From Geothermobacter hydrogeniphilus (lineage in GTDB: Bacteria; Desulfobacterota; Desulfuromonadia; Desulfuromonadales; Geothermobacteraceae), in NCBI RefSeq assembly GCF_002898515.1, contig NZ_PPFX01000008.1, forward strand, positions 43,515-107,514: 64,000 nt of DNA. Direction: 5' to 3'. Positions 35,006-43,459 of the stretch are shown here, piece by piece. The notes beneath the pieces are model-generated. The model did not search any database and was not told where the DNA came from. It saw only the letters and a list, made by a program, of their open reading frames with translations. The position numbers were made by a program, and so were the translations under genes. The number at the start of each line of letters is the position of its first letter. The stretch's first letter is position 1.

Positions 35006-37030
35006 ATGACAAGACAAAGAAGGATGTGGAGGTCCTGGGCTTATGTCGCTCTGGCGGCGACGAGTGTATTTCTGCTTTTCGGGTGCAGTAGCAGTGACAA
35101 TGCACCGGCCATTCAGCCAACAGTGAAGGTGACCGACACGGCCGGTAATCCTGTGGAGGGGGCGACGGTGTTTGCGATCCCCGCGGCTGACGTGACTGAA
35201 ATTGCAGCCCAGCCGATTACGCTTCAAGCGGACGGCAACTACGATGCCGCTTCGATGAATGTCGATGAACCGCTTGAGGACCTGGTCAACGGCAACTTCA
35301 CCCCCACCGGCGGTGGTGTTGCCAACTATGTGACCGCCGTGACCGATGCCAACGGCAAGGCGGTTTTGACCGGCCTGCCGGTTGCAGCATCGGATGAGTT
35401 TTTCATCTACGTGGCTCCCGCTGCGACCGACAGCGGCCATCTGCCCGGCGGCAGCCTCTGCCGCAACGCTGTCACCGGTGCGTCTCTGAACAACAAGGTG
35501 ACCGCCGTTGAGCTTTCGACGACACCCTCGGCCACGGCCACCAATATCGGTTCCAGTGCCTGTCTGGTGTGTCATGGCACCAAGAGTGGCGTCAAGCAGA
35601 CCGCGCACAAGCACGGCATCATGAATATCGGCTCCCCGAGTGGTCTGCAGGATCTTACCGAATTCGACGCCGATAACGGCATCTACAATTACATGGCCGG
35701 CGTTGGCATGTTCACCGCCGGTGATGCCACCAGCGGCGGCACGACTGTCTGGTTCTATGATTATGATGCCACTCGCGGGTTCGACAAGTTCCAGACCCAG
35801 ATGACTGATCCGGGAACTGGTCACACTGTCTACGCGACCGTGCGCCTGTACAAGGATACCACCAGCGGCAAGTACATGATGCAGATCACCAATATCAAGA
35901 ATGCCACCGATCCGAACAGCCCGATGGATATCGAGGCTGTTCTGACCTATGGCGGCGGTGTCTACAAACAGCGCTACCTGACCAAGAGCGCCAGTGGCGC
36001 CAGCCTGCACATGATGCCTCTGCAGTACCAGGCTACCGGTGATGACACCTCGGGCGACCGGACCCGCAAGCAGTATCGCGACTACCACATGGACCGTTGG
36101 TATGACGTTAATACCGACACCCTCACCACCCCGGCGGCCGCCAAGAGCTTCGACATCAACTGTGCCGCCTGCCATTACAATGATTACCAGGTGACCCAGA
36201 ATGCCGGCGGTGAATTCACCGCGACGGCGGTTGCGGACCCGAACGGTACCGTCAATCCGCTGACCGGGACCCAGCAGGAGATGAACGTCGGTTGCGAAAC
36301 CTGTCATGGCCCGGGTTCCGAGCATCAGGCCGCCGGCGGCAACGGGGTCGCCATTGTCAACCCGAACGATCTCTCCGTTTCGCGGGTGACGATGATCTGC
36401 GGTCGTTGCCACAGTCGTCCGGAAGGCAATAGCAGTTTCGCTGGTGTCAATACCGACCAGCCCCTCGACACCAATGACGAGATGCTGCATCCCGGTGGCA
36501 GCAGGGCCGACTACCTGGCCAACAACACCTTCCGGGATGATGCCAACTCCGGCTCGATGTGGGGCGACGGTCTGCATTCCAAGTCGCATCACCAGCAGTA
36601 CACCGACTTCATCAAGACGGTGAAATACCGCAATGGCAGCGCCCTCAAAACCTGCGTCGACTGCCATGACATCCATGCTCCGGGGACTGACCGGCATCAG
36701 TTGAGCGGCACCTCCGACAACACCCTGTGTGCCAGCTGCCATCCGACCCAGGGCGCGGACATCGTTGCCCACATGACGGCCAAGACAGGGACTTCGGTGA
36801 TGCCATCGAATACCATGTGTACCCAGTGCCATTTCACCAAGAACGCCAAGTCCGGCGCCGGTGATCCCGTCGGTAAGGTCGGGGCTTCCGGAACCACCTA
36901 TCGCCACAACGATATCAGTTCGCATCTGCTGGATGTGCCGACCAAGGCGGATACCTCCCCGAGCAATCCGATGCCGGTTCCCTATACCAACACCTGTGGC
37001 AGTTGCCACAGCTTGAGTGCCCCGCTGTAA
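35006..37030 (+). CDS. Octaheme c-type cytochrome lipoprotein
   Basis: A 674-residue exported lipoprotein (lipobox LLFGC, Cys27). An N-terminal carboxypeptidase-regulatory or Ig-like domain (TVKVTDTAGNPVEGATVF) precedes the cytochrome part. Eight CxxCH heme sites are visible: CLVCH 186, CAACH 386, CETCH 430, CGRCH 465, CVDCH 550, CASCH 575, CTQCH 605 and CGSCH 664. The 200-residue gap between the first and second heme is striking. The start is ATG 35006 after AGGAGG. It should be an outer-membrane or periplasmic electron carrier of the kind used in extracellular respiration. It is a monocistronic gene with its own terminator; I do not recognise a named orthologue. Confidence 0.92.
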   Translation: MTRQRRMWRSWAYVALAATSVFLLFGCSSSDNAPAIQPTVKVTDTAGNPVEGATVFAIPAADVTEIAAQPITLQADGNYDAASMNVDEPLEDLVNGNFTPTGGGVANYVTAVTDANGKAVLTGLPVAASDEFFIYVAPAATDSGHLPGGSLCRNAVTGASLNNKVTAVELSTTPSATATNIGSSACLVCHGTKSGVKQTAHKHGIMNIGSPSGLQDLTEFDADNGIYNYMAGVGMFTAGDATSGGTTVWFYDYDATRGFDKFQTQMTDPGTGHTVYATVRLYKDTTSGKYMMQITNIKNATDPNSPMDIEAVLTYGGGVYKQRYLTKSASGASLHMMPLQYQATGDDTSGDRTRKQYRDYHMDRWYDVNTDTLTTPAAAKSFDINCAACHYNDYQVTQNAGGEFTATAVADPNGTVNPLTGTQQEMNVGCETCHGPGSEHQAAGGNGVAIVNPNDLSVSRVTMICGRCHSRPEGNSSFAGVNTDQPLDTNDEMLHPGGSRADYLANNTFRDDANSGSMWGDGLHSKSHHQQYTDFIKTVKYRNGSALKTCVDCHDIHAPGTDRHQLSGTSDNTLCASCHPTQGADIVAHMTAKTGTSVMPSNTMCTQCHFTKNAKSGAGDPVGKVGASGTTYRHNDISSHLLDVPTKADTSPSNPMPVPYTNTCGSCHSLSAPL

Positions 37031-37075
37031 TGCGCATTCATGACGGAGTTCGAAACCGTCGATGAAAATCCGTGT

Positions 37076-37107
37076 AGCGTCCCCGGGATTCCGGGGACGC
37101 TATTTTT
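37076..37107 (+). terminator. Rho-independent terminator of the octaheme cytochrome gene
   Basis: An 11-bp perfect stem AGCGTCCCCGG (37076-37086) / CCGGGGACGCT (37091-37101), 4-base loop, followed by ATTTTTC. It lies 46 bp after the cytochrome stop. Confidence 0.93.
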
Positions 37108-37267
37108 CAATTTTACAGGATGAAACGTCCGTGTCTCCCGTGAAAGAATTGCGGACATGCCTGAACAGGCGTGACATCAGCAGCAGTCGTTGTTATAAGA
37201 ATTTGCAACAGAACAGTTACAAGTTAAGAATACGTTTTAATGCTGTCCAGACAGGAGCGTCCGGCTC

Positions 37268-38665
37268 ATGAATGCCGAGGCTGGTTATTTTATTCTCTAC
37301 CTGTTTTATGGACTGGTCTTTTTCATGATCGGTGCCAGCATCACGTCGAGAAATCTGCGCGCCAGTGACCTCAAGGTGGCCGAATTCTTCTGGGTCTTCG
37401 CCCTGTTTGCCTACCTGCACGGCCTGAATGAATGGTTCGTGCTGTTCATAAGGGAAAATCCTGATTTCATTCAGGGCCCCATGTCCGCCTACCTGCTGTC
37501 CGGACGCATTCTGCTGCTGGGCGGCTCTTTCGGACTGCTGTTCTGGTTCGGTCTGGAACTGCTGCTGTGGAACTCCCGCAGCAGGAAGCTTTGGATGCTC
37601 ATCGTTTTTCTGGTGGCCCTGGTCGGTATCGGACCCATCGTGATCGGGTATTTCCAGCGCGGCTACGCTCATTTTGACCTCTACCTGCGCAACTTCATCG
37701 GTTTTCCCGGTGCCGTTCTTTCCGGGGTCGGTCTGATTAAATACAGTTCTTCGGTTGAATCCCTGAGCCGTCGGGGGGCAAAGAACCTGACCTACGCCGG
37801 TTACGCGATTCTGCTCTATGGCTTCTTTACCGGAATCTTCCCCACCGGGTGGAATCTTGGCGGGGTTCCGATAGAATTTTTTCGTGCCTGCTCGGCATTG
37901 CTGATTTTCTTCGGTATCACCCGTGCTCTGCAGATTTTCGATGTTGAACGAAGAGCCAAGATTCAGGCCCAGTTGAAGCGCTTCACCCAGAGCGAAAAAC
38001 TGGTGGCATTGGGGAAGCTCTCCGCCGGCATCGCCCACGAGATCAACAATCCGCTGGCCAAGGTTCTGTTGAATGTCGAGATGCTGGAGAAAGACCTGAA
38101 CCGGGAGGGCCGGTTCGATACGACCCGTCAAACCAGGATCGACGCGATCAAGCGTAACCTTGAAAGGGCGGCGAAAATTGCCGGTGAACTGCTGTTCTTT
38201 TCCCACAACCGGGAAACGGAATTTGTCGCCTTTTCCTTGAATGAAGTGGTCCATAAGACCTTTCAACTGATCGGCAGCCGTCAGGATCTGTACGATTTTG
38301 AATTTGAACCGGGTGAGATCCCGAAAATTCAGGGAGTCCCCTGGAAAATAGAAGAGGTTCTGCTGAACCTGCTGATGAATGCCATGGAGGCTTCTGAACC
38401 CGGTGGCGGGATAAAGGTAAGAACCTGGGTTGAGCAGGGCATGGTCGTCTGCACGGTTGAAGATCAGGGTTCAGGTATCAGTGAAAAAGATCTCAATTTC
38501 GTTATGGATCCCTTTTTCACCACCAAGGAGATCGGCAAGGGAACCGGACTCGGTCTCGCCATCTGTTTCGGCATCATGGAACTGCATGGCGGTGAAGTTC
38601 TCATCAGCAGCAGGGAAGGCGAGGGGACGACGGTTCGTCTGCAGTTCCCCTGCGAAGAAGAATGA
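37268..38665 (+). CDS. Sensor histidine kinase with seven membrane helices
   Basis: A 465-residue protein. About seven membrane helices occupy residues 8-222, with no obvious periplasmic domain, suggesting a 7TM sensory module that reads membrane or small hydrophobic signals. The kinase core follows: H-box SAGIAHEINNPLAKVLL, N-box EEVLLNLLMNAMEAS, G1 VEDQGSGI, F/G2 FFTTKEIGKGTGLGLAI. A short linker links helix 7 to the dimerisation domain; there is no PAS domain. The response regulator follows 99 bp downstream. The spacer from the cytochrome terminator (37108-37267) holds a small GCCTG-AA-CAGGC palindrome near 37160 and an AT-rich presumed promoter. Confidence 0.92.
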   Translation: MNAEAGYFILYLFYGLVFFMIGASITSRNLRASDLKVAEFFWVFALFAYLHGLNEWFVLFIRENPDFIQGPMSAYLLSGRILLLGGSFGLLFWFGLELLLWNSRSRKLWMLIVFLVALVGIGPIVIGYFQRGYAHFDLYLRNFIGFPGAVLSGVGLIKYSSSVESLSRRGAKNLTYAGYAILLYGFFTGIFPTGWNLGGVPIEFFRACSALLIFFGITRALQIFDVERRAKIQAQLKRFTQSEKLVALGKLSAGIAHEINNPLAKVLLNVEMLEKDLNREGRFDTTRQTRIDAIKRNLERAAKIAGELLFFSHNRETEFVAFSLNEVVHKTFQLIGSRQDLYDFEFEPGEIPKIQGVPWKIEEVLLNLLMNAMEASEPGGGIKVRTWVEQGMVVCTVEDQGSGISEKDLNFVMDPFFTTKEIGKGTGLGLAICFGIMELHGGEVLISSREGEGTTVRLQFPCEEE

Positions 38666-38750
38666 TGGCGTCGTCCAAACTCACCTGCAGCTACGTTGCT
38701 GCTGATACTTTTTGCTTAACCAACCACTCTTTTGCTTTCTTGCGAAAGCA
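38665..38750 (-). repeat. Family 2 repeat, internally deleted copy
   Basis: Read on the minus strand, it starts with the hairpin TGCTTTC-GCAA-GAAAGCA (38733-38750), continues AAAAGAGTGGTTGGTTAAGC and then jumps to the right end of the family 2 element (CAACGTAGCTGCAGGTGAGTT...GACGCCATC). The central 80 to 90 bp present at 16349-16500 are missing. It begins on the last base of the histidine kinase stop. Confidence 0.65.
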
Positions 38751-38764
38751 GGATAATTGACGCC

Positions 38765-39418
38765 ATGCACAGTATCCTTATCGTCGATGATGACCGGGAA
38801 TTGCGCGAAAATCTCAGCGAGGTTCTTAACGATGAGGGATTCGCCGTAACCGCCGCGACGGACGGCGGCGCGGCAGTTGAGCTTGTAAAGACCAGGGATT
38901 TTGACCTGGTCCTGCTGGATATGGTCATGCCCGGCCTCAGCGGTCTGGAAACGCTGCTTTTGATCCAACAACAGAAGCCGCATATCCAGGTGGTGATGAT
39001 TACGGCGTTTTCCACGGTGGAAAACGCCGTTCACGCGATGCGTCGCGGCGCCGCCGACTACCTGACCAAACCGTTTCGGACCACGGTGCTGGTGTCGACG
39101 ATCAAGAGAGTTCTGGAAGAAGCCAGGTTCAAGGCCTGCAAGACGATTCTCGACACCGACAGCACCTTCAACGCCCTGGCCAATCCCCTGCGCCGGAAGA
39201 TCCTGATGCTGCTGGGAGAAAAAGGCGGCCACCGCCGGTTCATGGATCTGACCAGGGAGTTGGGCATCGACGATCATACCAAGGTCAATTTCCACCTGAA
39301 GGTTCTCAAGGAAAATGGCCTGATCGATCAGGACGGACAGAAATATTATTGCCTCAGCGCCGAGGGCGAAAAGGTGAATCAGTGCCTGAATGTCATCATT
39401 GAGCATCTGACAGGCTGA
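38765..39418 (+). CDS. Response regulator with ArsR-like winged-helix output domain
   Basis: A 217-residue protein with a canonical receiver (DDD near 8-10, phospho-acceptor Asp52 in LLDMVMPG, Lys in YLTKPF) joined to a C-terminal winged helix (about 130-215: FNALANPLRRKILMLLGEKG... DDHTKVNFHLKVLKENGLI) resembling ArsR/HTH_20 regulators rather than the OmpR, NarL, NtrC or LytTR outputs. The start at 38765 gives the clean receiver opening HSILIVDDD. It is the evident partner of the preceding kinase. Its stop codon lies inside a family 1 repeat. Confidence 0.88.
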   Translation: MHSILIVDDDRELRENLSEVLNDEGFAVTAATDGGAAVELVKTRDFDLVLLDMVMPGLSGLETLLLIQQQKPHIQVVMITAFSTVENAVHAMRRGAADYLTKPFRTTVLVSTIKRVLEEARFKACKTILDTDSTFNALANPLRRKILMLLGEKGGHRRFMDLTRELGIDDHTKVNFHLKVLKENGLIDQDGQKYYCLSAEGEKVNQCLNVIIEHLTG

Positions 39419-39531
39419 TGAAAAACGCCCATCTGCGGCGTTGTCCTTCCTCCGCGTCAACGACGTACCTTCCGGTACGCCTTATTCCGCGGGTGTGCGG
39501 ACGCCTTGCATCTGGACATTTTTGCTCAGCC
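39413..39531 (+). repeat. Family 1 repeat copy B
   Basis: Left end GGCTGATGAAAAA, right end TTTTTGCTCAGCC, central CGTACC-TTCC-GGTACG hairpin. Close to copies at 7942 and 46100. It overlaps the response regulator's stop codon (39416-39418). Similarity continues to about 39560. Confidence 0.85.
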
Positions 39532-39650
39532 TGGGGAACGTGACTTTTTTAATGCCCTGCCAGTTTTTTCGCGGATCAGCGATTTCCACCGAAACCTTTT
39601 CAGTCCGGTAACTTGCACTCATTTTTTCCTCATTTCATCGTCGCTTCGGG

Positions 39651-39656
39651 TATACT
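39651..39656 (+). promoter_or_regulatory. Possible -10 element for the envelope locus
   Basis: TATACT lies 29 bp before the ATG at 39685, but no good -35 is visible at 16-18 bp upstream. It would start the eight-gene run 39685-49204. Confidence 0.35.
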
Positions 39657-39684
39657 GTGACCTGAATGGGAGAGTGGAGCGGAG

Positions 39685-40554
39685 ATGAAACGGAATGCTG
39701 TCATCCTGAGCAGGGCCCGGTTGCTATTCTGCGGTTTCGCCCTGTTGCTGTTGCCTGTCCCCTGGTTCCTGGCTGTCGGCCAGGCTGCCGCGGAGGACCG
39801 GGTCGCGTCGATCATGAGCAGTATCCTGGCCCTTGACAGTGCCCGGAAAACGGTTGTTGAGGAGCTTGCCTCATTGCCCGCCGCCAGTCCTGAACGGATC
39901 GATTCTCTTGATTTTATCGCCTACCTGAACACCCGAATCGGCAGCTACTGTAAACAGCTTTACCAGGCTGGAGCTCTGGTGGAACTTGAACGTCTGCCGT
40001 GCCCGGCCGCGGCTCGTTACGGAGGACGACCTGCCGGAGCGGACCCGCCCTCCGCTTCAGCTCCGGCGTTGACCCGTGCCGAGCGCACCGCGCGACTGGA
40101 TGAAAAACTGCTTGATGCGTTGGGAGAGTTCGATGAAATGCTGACGAAGGAAGAGGCGAAAATCGCCTCCCGAACGCCGAAACGGAGGGAGAGCGGTGGG
40201 GCCGGAGGCCGTCGGCCCGCTGCCGATTCGACCGGTCAGCAAGCCGCCGGAGAGAGACAGGCGACAGCTTCCGTGAGTGAACGGCAGGAGGGTGCCGGTG
40301 GGACCGATTCCACTTCCGCCGGCGGGGGGCGGACGGCAACGGCCACCGAAGACGCATCCGCCGAGTCTCAGGGCCCCGTTGTGAGTCCCGGTAAACCCGG
40401 TTTCGGGGGGGGGAGAAAACTGCCCCCACCGGAGGATGACGACATCGTCGCCCGCCAGCTGCGCGAAGCGGCGCAGAAGGAGCCTGACCCGGAATTGCAG
40501 CGGAAACTCTGGGAAGAGTACTGGAAATACAAAGGCGGGGTGAAAAGTGACTAG
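39685..40554 (+). CDS. Exported protein of unknown function, envelope locus gene 1
   Basis: A 289-residue protein that I do not recognise. It has a long signal peptide (ARLLFCGFALLLLPVPWFLAVGQAAA), a helical N-terminal domain (about 37-105) with two cysteines (GSYCKQLY, RLPCPAAA) that could form a disulfide, a low-complexity Ala/Gly/Thr/Gln-rich middle (about 115-255) and a charged helical tail (DDDIVARQLREAAQKEPDPELQRKLWEEYWKY). The disordered middle suggests a flexible periplasmic adaptor. It overlaps the next gene by 8 bp and opens a run of eight envelope genes. Confidence 0.65.
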   Translation: MKRNAVILSRARLLFCGFALLLLPVPWFLAVGQAAAEDRVASIMSSILALDSARKTVVEELASLPAASPERIDSLDFIAYLNTRIGSYCKQLYQAGALVELERLPCPAAARYGGRPAGADPPSASAPALTRAERTARLDEKLLDALGEFDEMLTKEEAKIASRTPKRRESGGAGGRRPAADSTGQQAAGERQATASVSERQEGAGGTDSTSAGGGRTATATEDASAESQGPVVSPGKPGFGGGRKLPPPEDDDIVARQLREAAQKEPDPELQRKLWEEYWKYKGGVKSD

Positions 40555-41761
40555 CCCCCGGCTTTCCATCGGGCTGATCCTGGGGATTGCCTTGTTGCTG
40601 GGGGGGTGTGCGTCCGGAATGGGGAATGTGCCGGATCGGGCCCGGCCGATGATGGCGGCCGCCGAACTGGCCGACAGCGAACTGCTTGACGTGACGATCT
40701 CGGTGTTCGATTCCGCCGAGCTGAGTGAAAAGGAGAAAACCAGGCTCGGCCTGTCCGAGGAGATCCGTCGGGCGGAAGAGCGGTTCATGCCGGTCCATCT
40801 CAAGTACACCATGCAGCGCAGCGGTTATTGGGGTGCGGTCAGGGTTGTCCCCGGTGAGGGAAACGCCGATGTCCGAGTGGAGGGAACGATCCGTTACTCC
40901 GACGGTGAGCATCTGGCTCTCAGGATTCGGGCCACGGATGCCCGCGGTGTGCCGTGGTTTGAAAAGACCTATTCGGAAAATGTCAGACCGGCGGATTATG
41001 CCGGTATTGTTCCGGAAAAGAAGGATGCTTTCCAGGATACCTACACGACCATCGCCAATGATCTGGTGGTTTACCGCAATCATCTGACAGCTGAAGAATT
41101 GCAGAATATCCGCCGGATTGCCGAACTTCGTTTTGCCGCCGAAATGGCGCCCGATGCTTTTTCCGGCGATCTCGCGCAGGACGCGGCCGGGCGTTACCGT
41201 GTACGTCGCCTGCCGGCCGCGGACGACCCCATGTTGCGTCGGATTCGGGCTGTTCGGGGGCGTGATGCCATGCTGGTCGATACCATCAACGACTATTATG
41301 ATGCCTATTACCGGGACCTCTGGCAGCCCTATGCCGATTGGCGCGTGGAACACGGCAAGGAGGTTGCGGCCATGCGCGAGGTGGAAAAGGAGGCCCTGAC
41401 CCGAAAACTGCTCGGCATTGCCGCCATCGCCGGTGGGGTGCTGCTCAGCACCAGGGACAACAGCCTGGGGAATTCATCGCTGCCGGATGTCATGATCATG
41501 GGGGGCGCGGCCGCTGTTTACAGCGGTTTTCAACGGAGTAAGGATACGATTATTCACCGCGACGCCATCGCGGAATTAAGTACTTCTTTTTCCGCCGAGG
41601 CGGAACCGCTGGTGGTGGAGGTGGAAGGTGAAACCGTTCGGTTGACCGGTTCCGCGGAAGAGCAGTACGCCCAATGGCGCTCGCTGTTGCGGACGATCTA
41701 TGGATCGGAAACCGGCCTGCCGGTGACCAATGAAGCTGACAGGAAAAAAAACGCTCCCTGA
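40547..41761 (+). CDS. Lipoprotein of unknown function, envelope locus gene 2
   Basis: A 404-residue protein starting at GTG 40547. The lipobox is LLLGGCASG, with the lipidated Cys near residue 21 followed by Ala-Ser, which favours the outer membrane under Escherichia coli-like rules. After that comes a mixed alpha/beta domain (about 40-190) including EGNADVRVEGTIRYSDGEHL, a helical segment rich in Tyr and charged residues (DTINDYYDAYYRDLWQPY), and a Gly-rich hydrophobic segment (LGIAAIAGGVLLS, VMIMGGAAAVYSGF). I do not recognise the family. Its stop codon lies inside the left arm of the 41757-41918 palindromic element. Confidence 0.7.
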   Translation: MTSPRLSIGLILGIALLLGGCASGMGNVPDRARPMMAAAELADSELLDVTISVFDSAELSEKEKTRLGLSEEIRRAEERFMPVHLKYTMQRSGYWGAVRVVPGEGNADVRVEGTIRYSDGEHLALRIRATDARGVPWFEKTYSENVRPADYAGIVPEKKDAFQDTYTTIANDLVVYRNHLTAEELQNIRRIAELRFAAEMAPDAFSGDLAQDAAGRYRVRRLPAADDPMLRRIRAVRGRDAMLVDTINDYYDAYYRDLWQPYADWRVEHGKEVAAMREVEKEALTRKLLGIAAIAGGVLLSTRDNSLGNSSLPDVMIMGGAAAVYSGFQRSKDTIIHRDAIAELSTSFSAEAEPLVVEVEGETVRLTGSAEEQYAQWRSLLRTIYGSETGLPVTNEADRKKNAP

Positions 41762-41918
41762 ATCAGTGAGTTCCTGTTGGTTGGAGAGTGCAAGCGCTTG
41801 GCCTGAATGAGATTTCCAAAAATCTGAAGCGCACCCATAGGTTCGCTGGTGATTTTGGGGAAGCTCAGGCAGGTCAATGACTTGTGCTATCCGCCGGCAA
41901 GGGACTCACTGATTCAGG
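41757..41918. repeat. 162-bp palindromic element with 15-bp inverted ends
   Basis: CCTGAATCAGTGAGT (41757-41771) and its perfect complement (41904-41918) bracket 132 bp. Three further outer-to-inner bases match with one mismatch. Nested inside is TTCCAAAAATC against GATTTTGGGGAA. It does not resemble repeat families 1 or 2. The stop codon of the upstream gene lies inside its left arm. Confidence 0.75.
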
Positions 41919-41950
41919 CGCTTGTCAAGCAACGGAGAAAGCTGTCCGGA

Positions 41951-43459
41951 ATGGTGATGGAGAATTCGAACCCTGACAGAGAGCGGACGCGCCCGACACC
42001 GCCCGTCGAACCTGCTCCGCCCGCGGGCGCGGAGCAGGGTGGGGGGCGTTCCGCCGGGCCGGGGGGGCGACTGGTCCTGGGGCTGGGTGTGGTGCTGCTG
42101 CTCGGCGTTCTGCTGGTTCTGTTCTGGCCGCGGCTGCAAGAACCGCCAGAACCACCAGAACCGCCAGTGTCTGGTCCTGTTTCCGGGCCGCCGGTTGTAA
42201 TGCCCGCAACATCGGCGGTTCAGGAAGATGCCGTAGAAAAGGATCCTGAGACGGAGCGGCTGCTGCAGTCGTGGCTGACAAAACAGGCGGCCGCCGAAGC
42301 GGAAAATGTCTCCTCCTGGGGCGGGGAAACCTATCGCGCGGCGGTCGCAGCGGCCGTCGAATGTGAGCGTCTGGCCGGCAGCCGGCAGTGGGCGGGCGCC
42401 CGGAATCAATGCCGCGCGGCGATATCCCGGCTGGATGCCCTGCTGAATGATAAACCACAGCTTCTGGCGGCAGCTCTCGAACGCGGAACGCGGGCCCTGG
42501 AGGGAGGGGATGCTGAAACAGCCGACATCGCCTTCCGCCGGGCGCTGACCCTCGATCCGGAGAATGCCGCGGCCCGGGACGGGCTGCAGCGGGCACGACA
42601 GTTGCCCGAAGTGTTGGAGCTGACCGCTGCCGCCCGGAGACAGGAGGCCGCCGGCAGCCTGCGGGAGGCCAGGGATGCGTACACTGCGGCATTGACCCTT
42701 GATGCCCGCTTTGTTCCGGCCCGGGAAGGATTGTCGCGGGTCGAGGCAGCCCTGGTTGAAGAGCAGTTCCGGCAGCTTATGAGCCGGGCTCTCAAGGCCC
42801 TGGCCGAAGACCGTTTTGCCGCCGCCGGCAAGGCCTTGGCGCGGGCTGAGAGGCTGAAACCGCATGACGCGACCGTCACTGACCTTCGTCGGCAGCTGAC
42901 GCAGGCGCGGTTGGGGGCGCGGTTGCAGCAGTTGCGGCGGGAGGCGGCCGCCCATGAAAAGAAGGAAGAATGGGAAGCAGCCCTGAAAACCTGCGACCAG
43001 GCTCTGCAACTCGACCCGGCCGCCGCCTTTGCCACCGCGTGCCGAGAGAGGACCGGAAGGCGGGCCGAACTGGACCGGCAGCTGGTACAGACATTGGCTG
43101 TCCCGGATCGTCTGTTTGAAGAAGGCTCCCTGGCGGCGGCCCGGCGACTGCTGGACAGGGCATCCCGAATCACGCCTGCCGGGCCTCGCCTGGAAACACA
43201 GCTGGCCGGGCTGAAAAAACTGATCCACGAGGCCGAAGCCGAGGTCGAGGTGCTCTTCACCTCCGACGGGAAGACCGAGGTCGTCATCTATCATGTCGGT
43301 CGTCTCGGGCGGTTCCAACGGCAGCGGTTGGTGCTGCGGACCGGCGATTACACGGTGGTCGGCAGTCGTGACGGTTATCGCGATGTCCGCCGGGTGCTGA
43401 AGGTGCGACCCGGTTCCGGCCCGATACATTTTACCTTGCGCTGCGAGGAACCGATTTGA
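41951..43459 (+). CDS. TM-anchored TPR-like protein, envelope locus gene 3
   Basis: A 502-residue protein. The start is set at 41951 because the in-frame sequence further upstream is only the palindromic repeat; 41957 is also possible. Layout: cytoplasmic Pro/Gly-rich tail (about 1-38), one membrane helix (about 39-60, LVLGLGVVLLLGVLLVLFW), Pro-rich spacer, TPR-like helical repeats (about 120-400, such as GDAETADIAFRRALTLDPENAAARDGL) and a C-terminal beta domain (about 430-500, PEGA-like: RTGDYTVVGSRDGYRDVRRVL). Such proteins scaffold periplasmic complexes. It overlaps the next start by 4 bp (TTGA). Confidence 0.75.
   Translation: MVMENSNPDRERTRPTPPVEPAPPAGAEQGGGRSAGPGGRLVLGLGVVLLLGVLLVLFWPRLQEPPEPPEPPVSGPVSGPPVVMPATSAVQEDAVEKDPETERLLQSWLTKQAAAEAENVSSWGGETYRAAVAAAVECERLAGSRQWAGARNQCRAAISRLDALLNDKPQLLAAALERGTRALEGGDAETADIAFRRALTLDPENAAARDGLQRARQLPEVLELTAAARRQEAAGSLREARDAYTAALTLDARFVPAREGLSRVEAALVEEQFRQLMSRALKALAEDRFAAAGKALARAERLKPHDATVTDLRRQLTQARLGARLQQLRREAAAHEKKEEWEAALKTCDQALQLDPAAAFATACRERTGRRAELDRQLVQTLAVPDRLFEEGSLAAARRLLDRASRITPAGPRLETQLAGLKKLIHEAEAEVEVLFTSDGKTEVVIYHVGRLGRFQRQRLVLRTGDYTVVGSRDGYRDVRRVLKVRPGSGPIHFTLRCEEPI

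Noticed and set aside
34895..37009. 704-codon minus-strand open frame opposite the octaheme cytochrome
   Set aside because: Low-complexity Gly/Val/Ile protein with no family features; the plus strand has eight CxxCH motifs, a lipobox and a terminator. It is a mirror of GC-rich coding DNA.
39914..41353. 479-codon minus-strand frame over envelope genes 1 and 2
   Set aside because: Pro/His/Arg-rich nonsense composition; plus-strand genes have signal peptides and overlaps.
41849..41950. Extended N-terminus for the TPR protein
   Set aside because: These codons cover the right end of the 162-bp palindrome, so an internal start at 41951 or 41957 is more likely.
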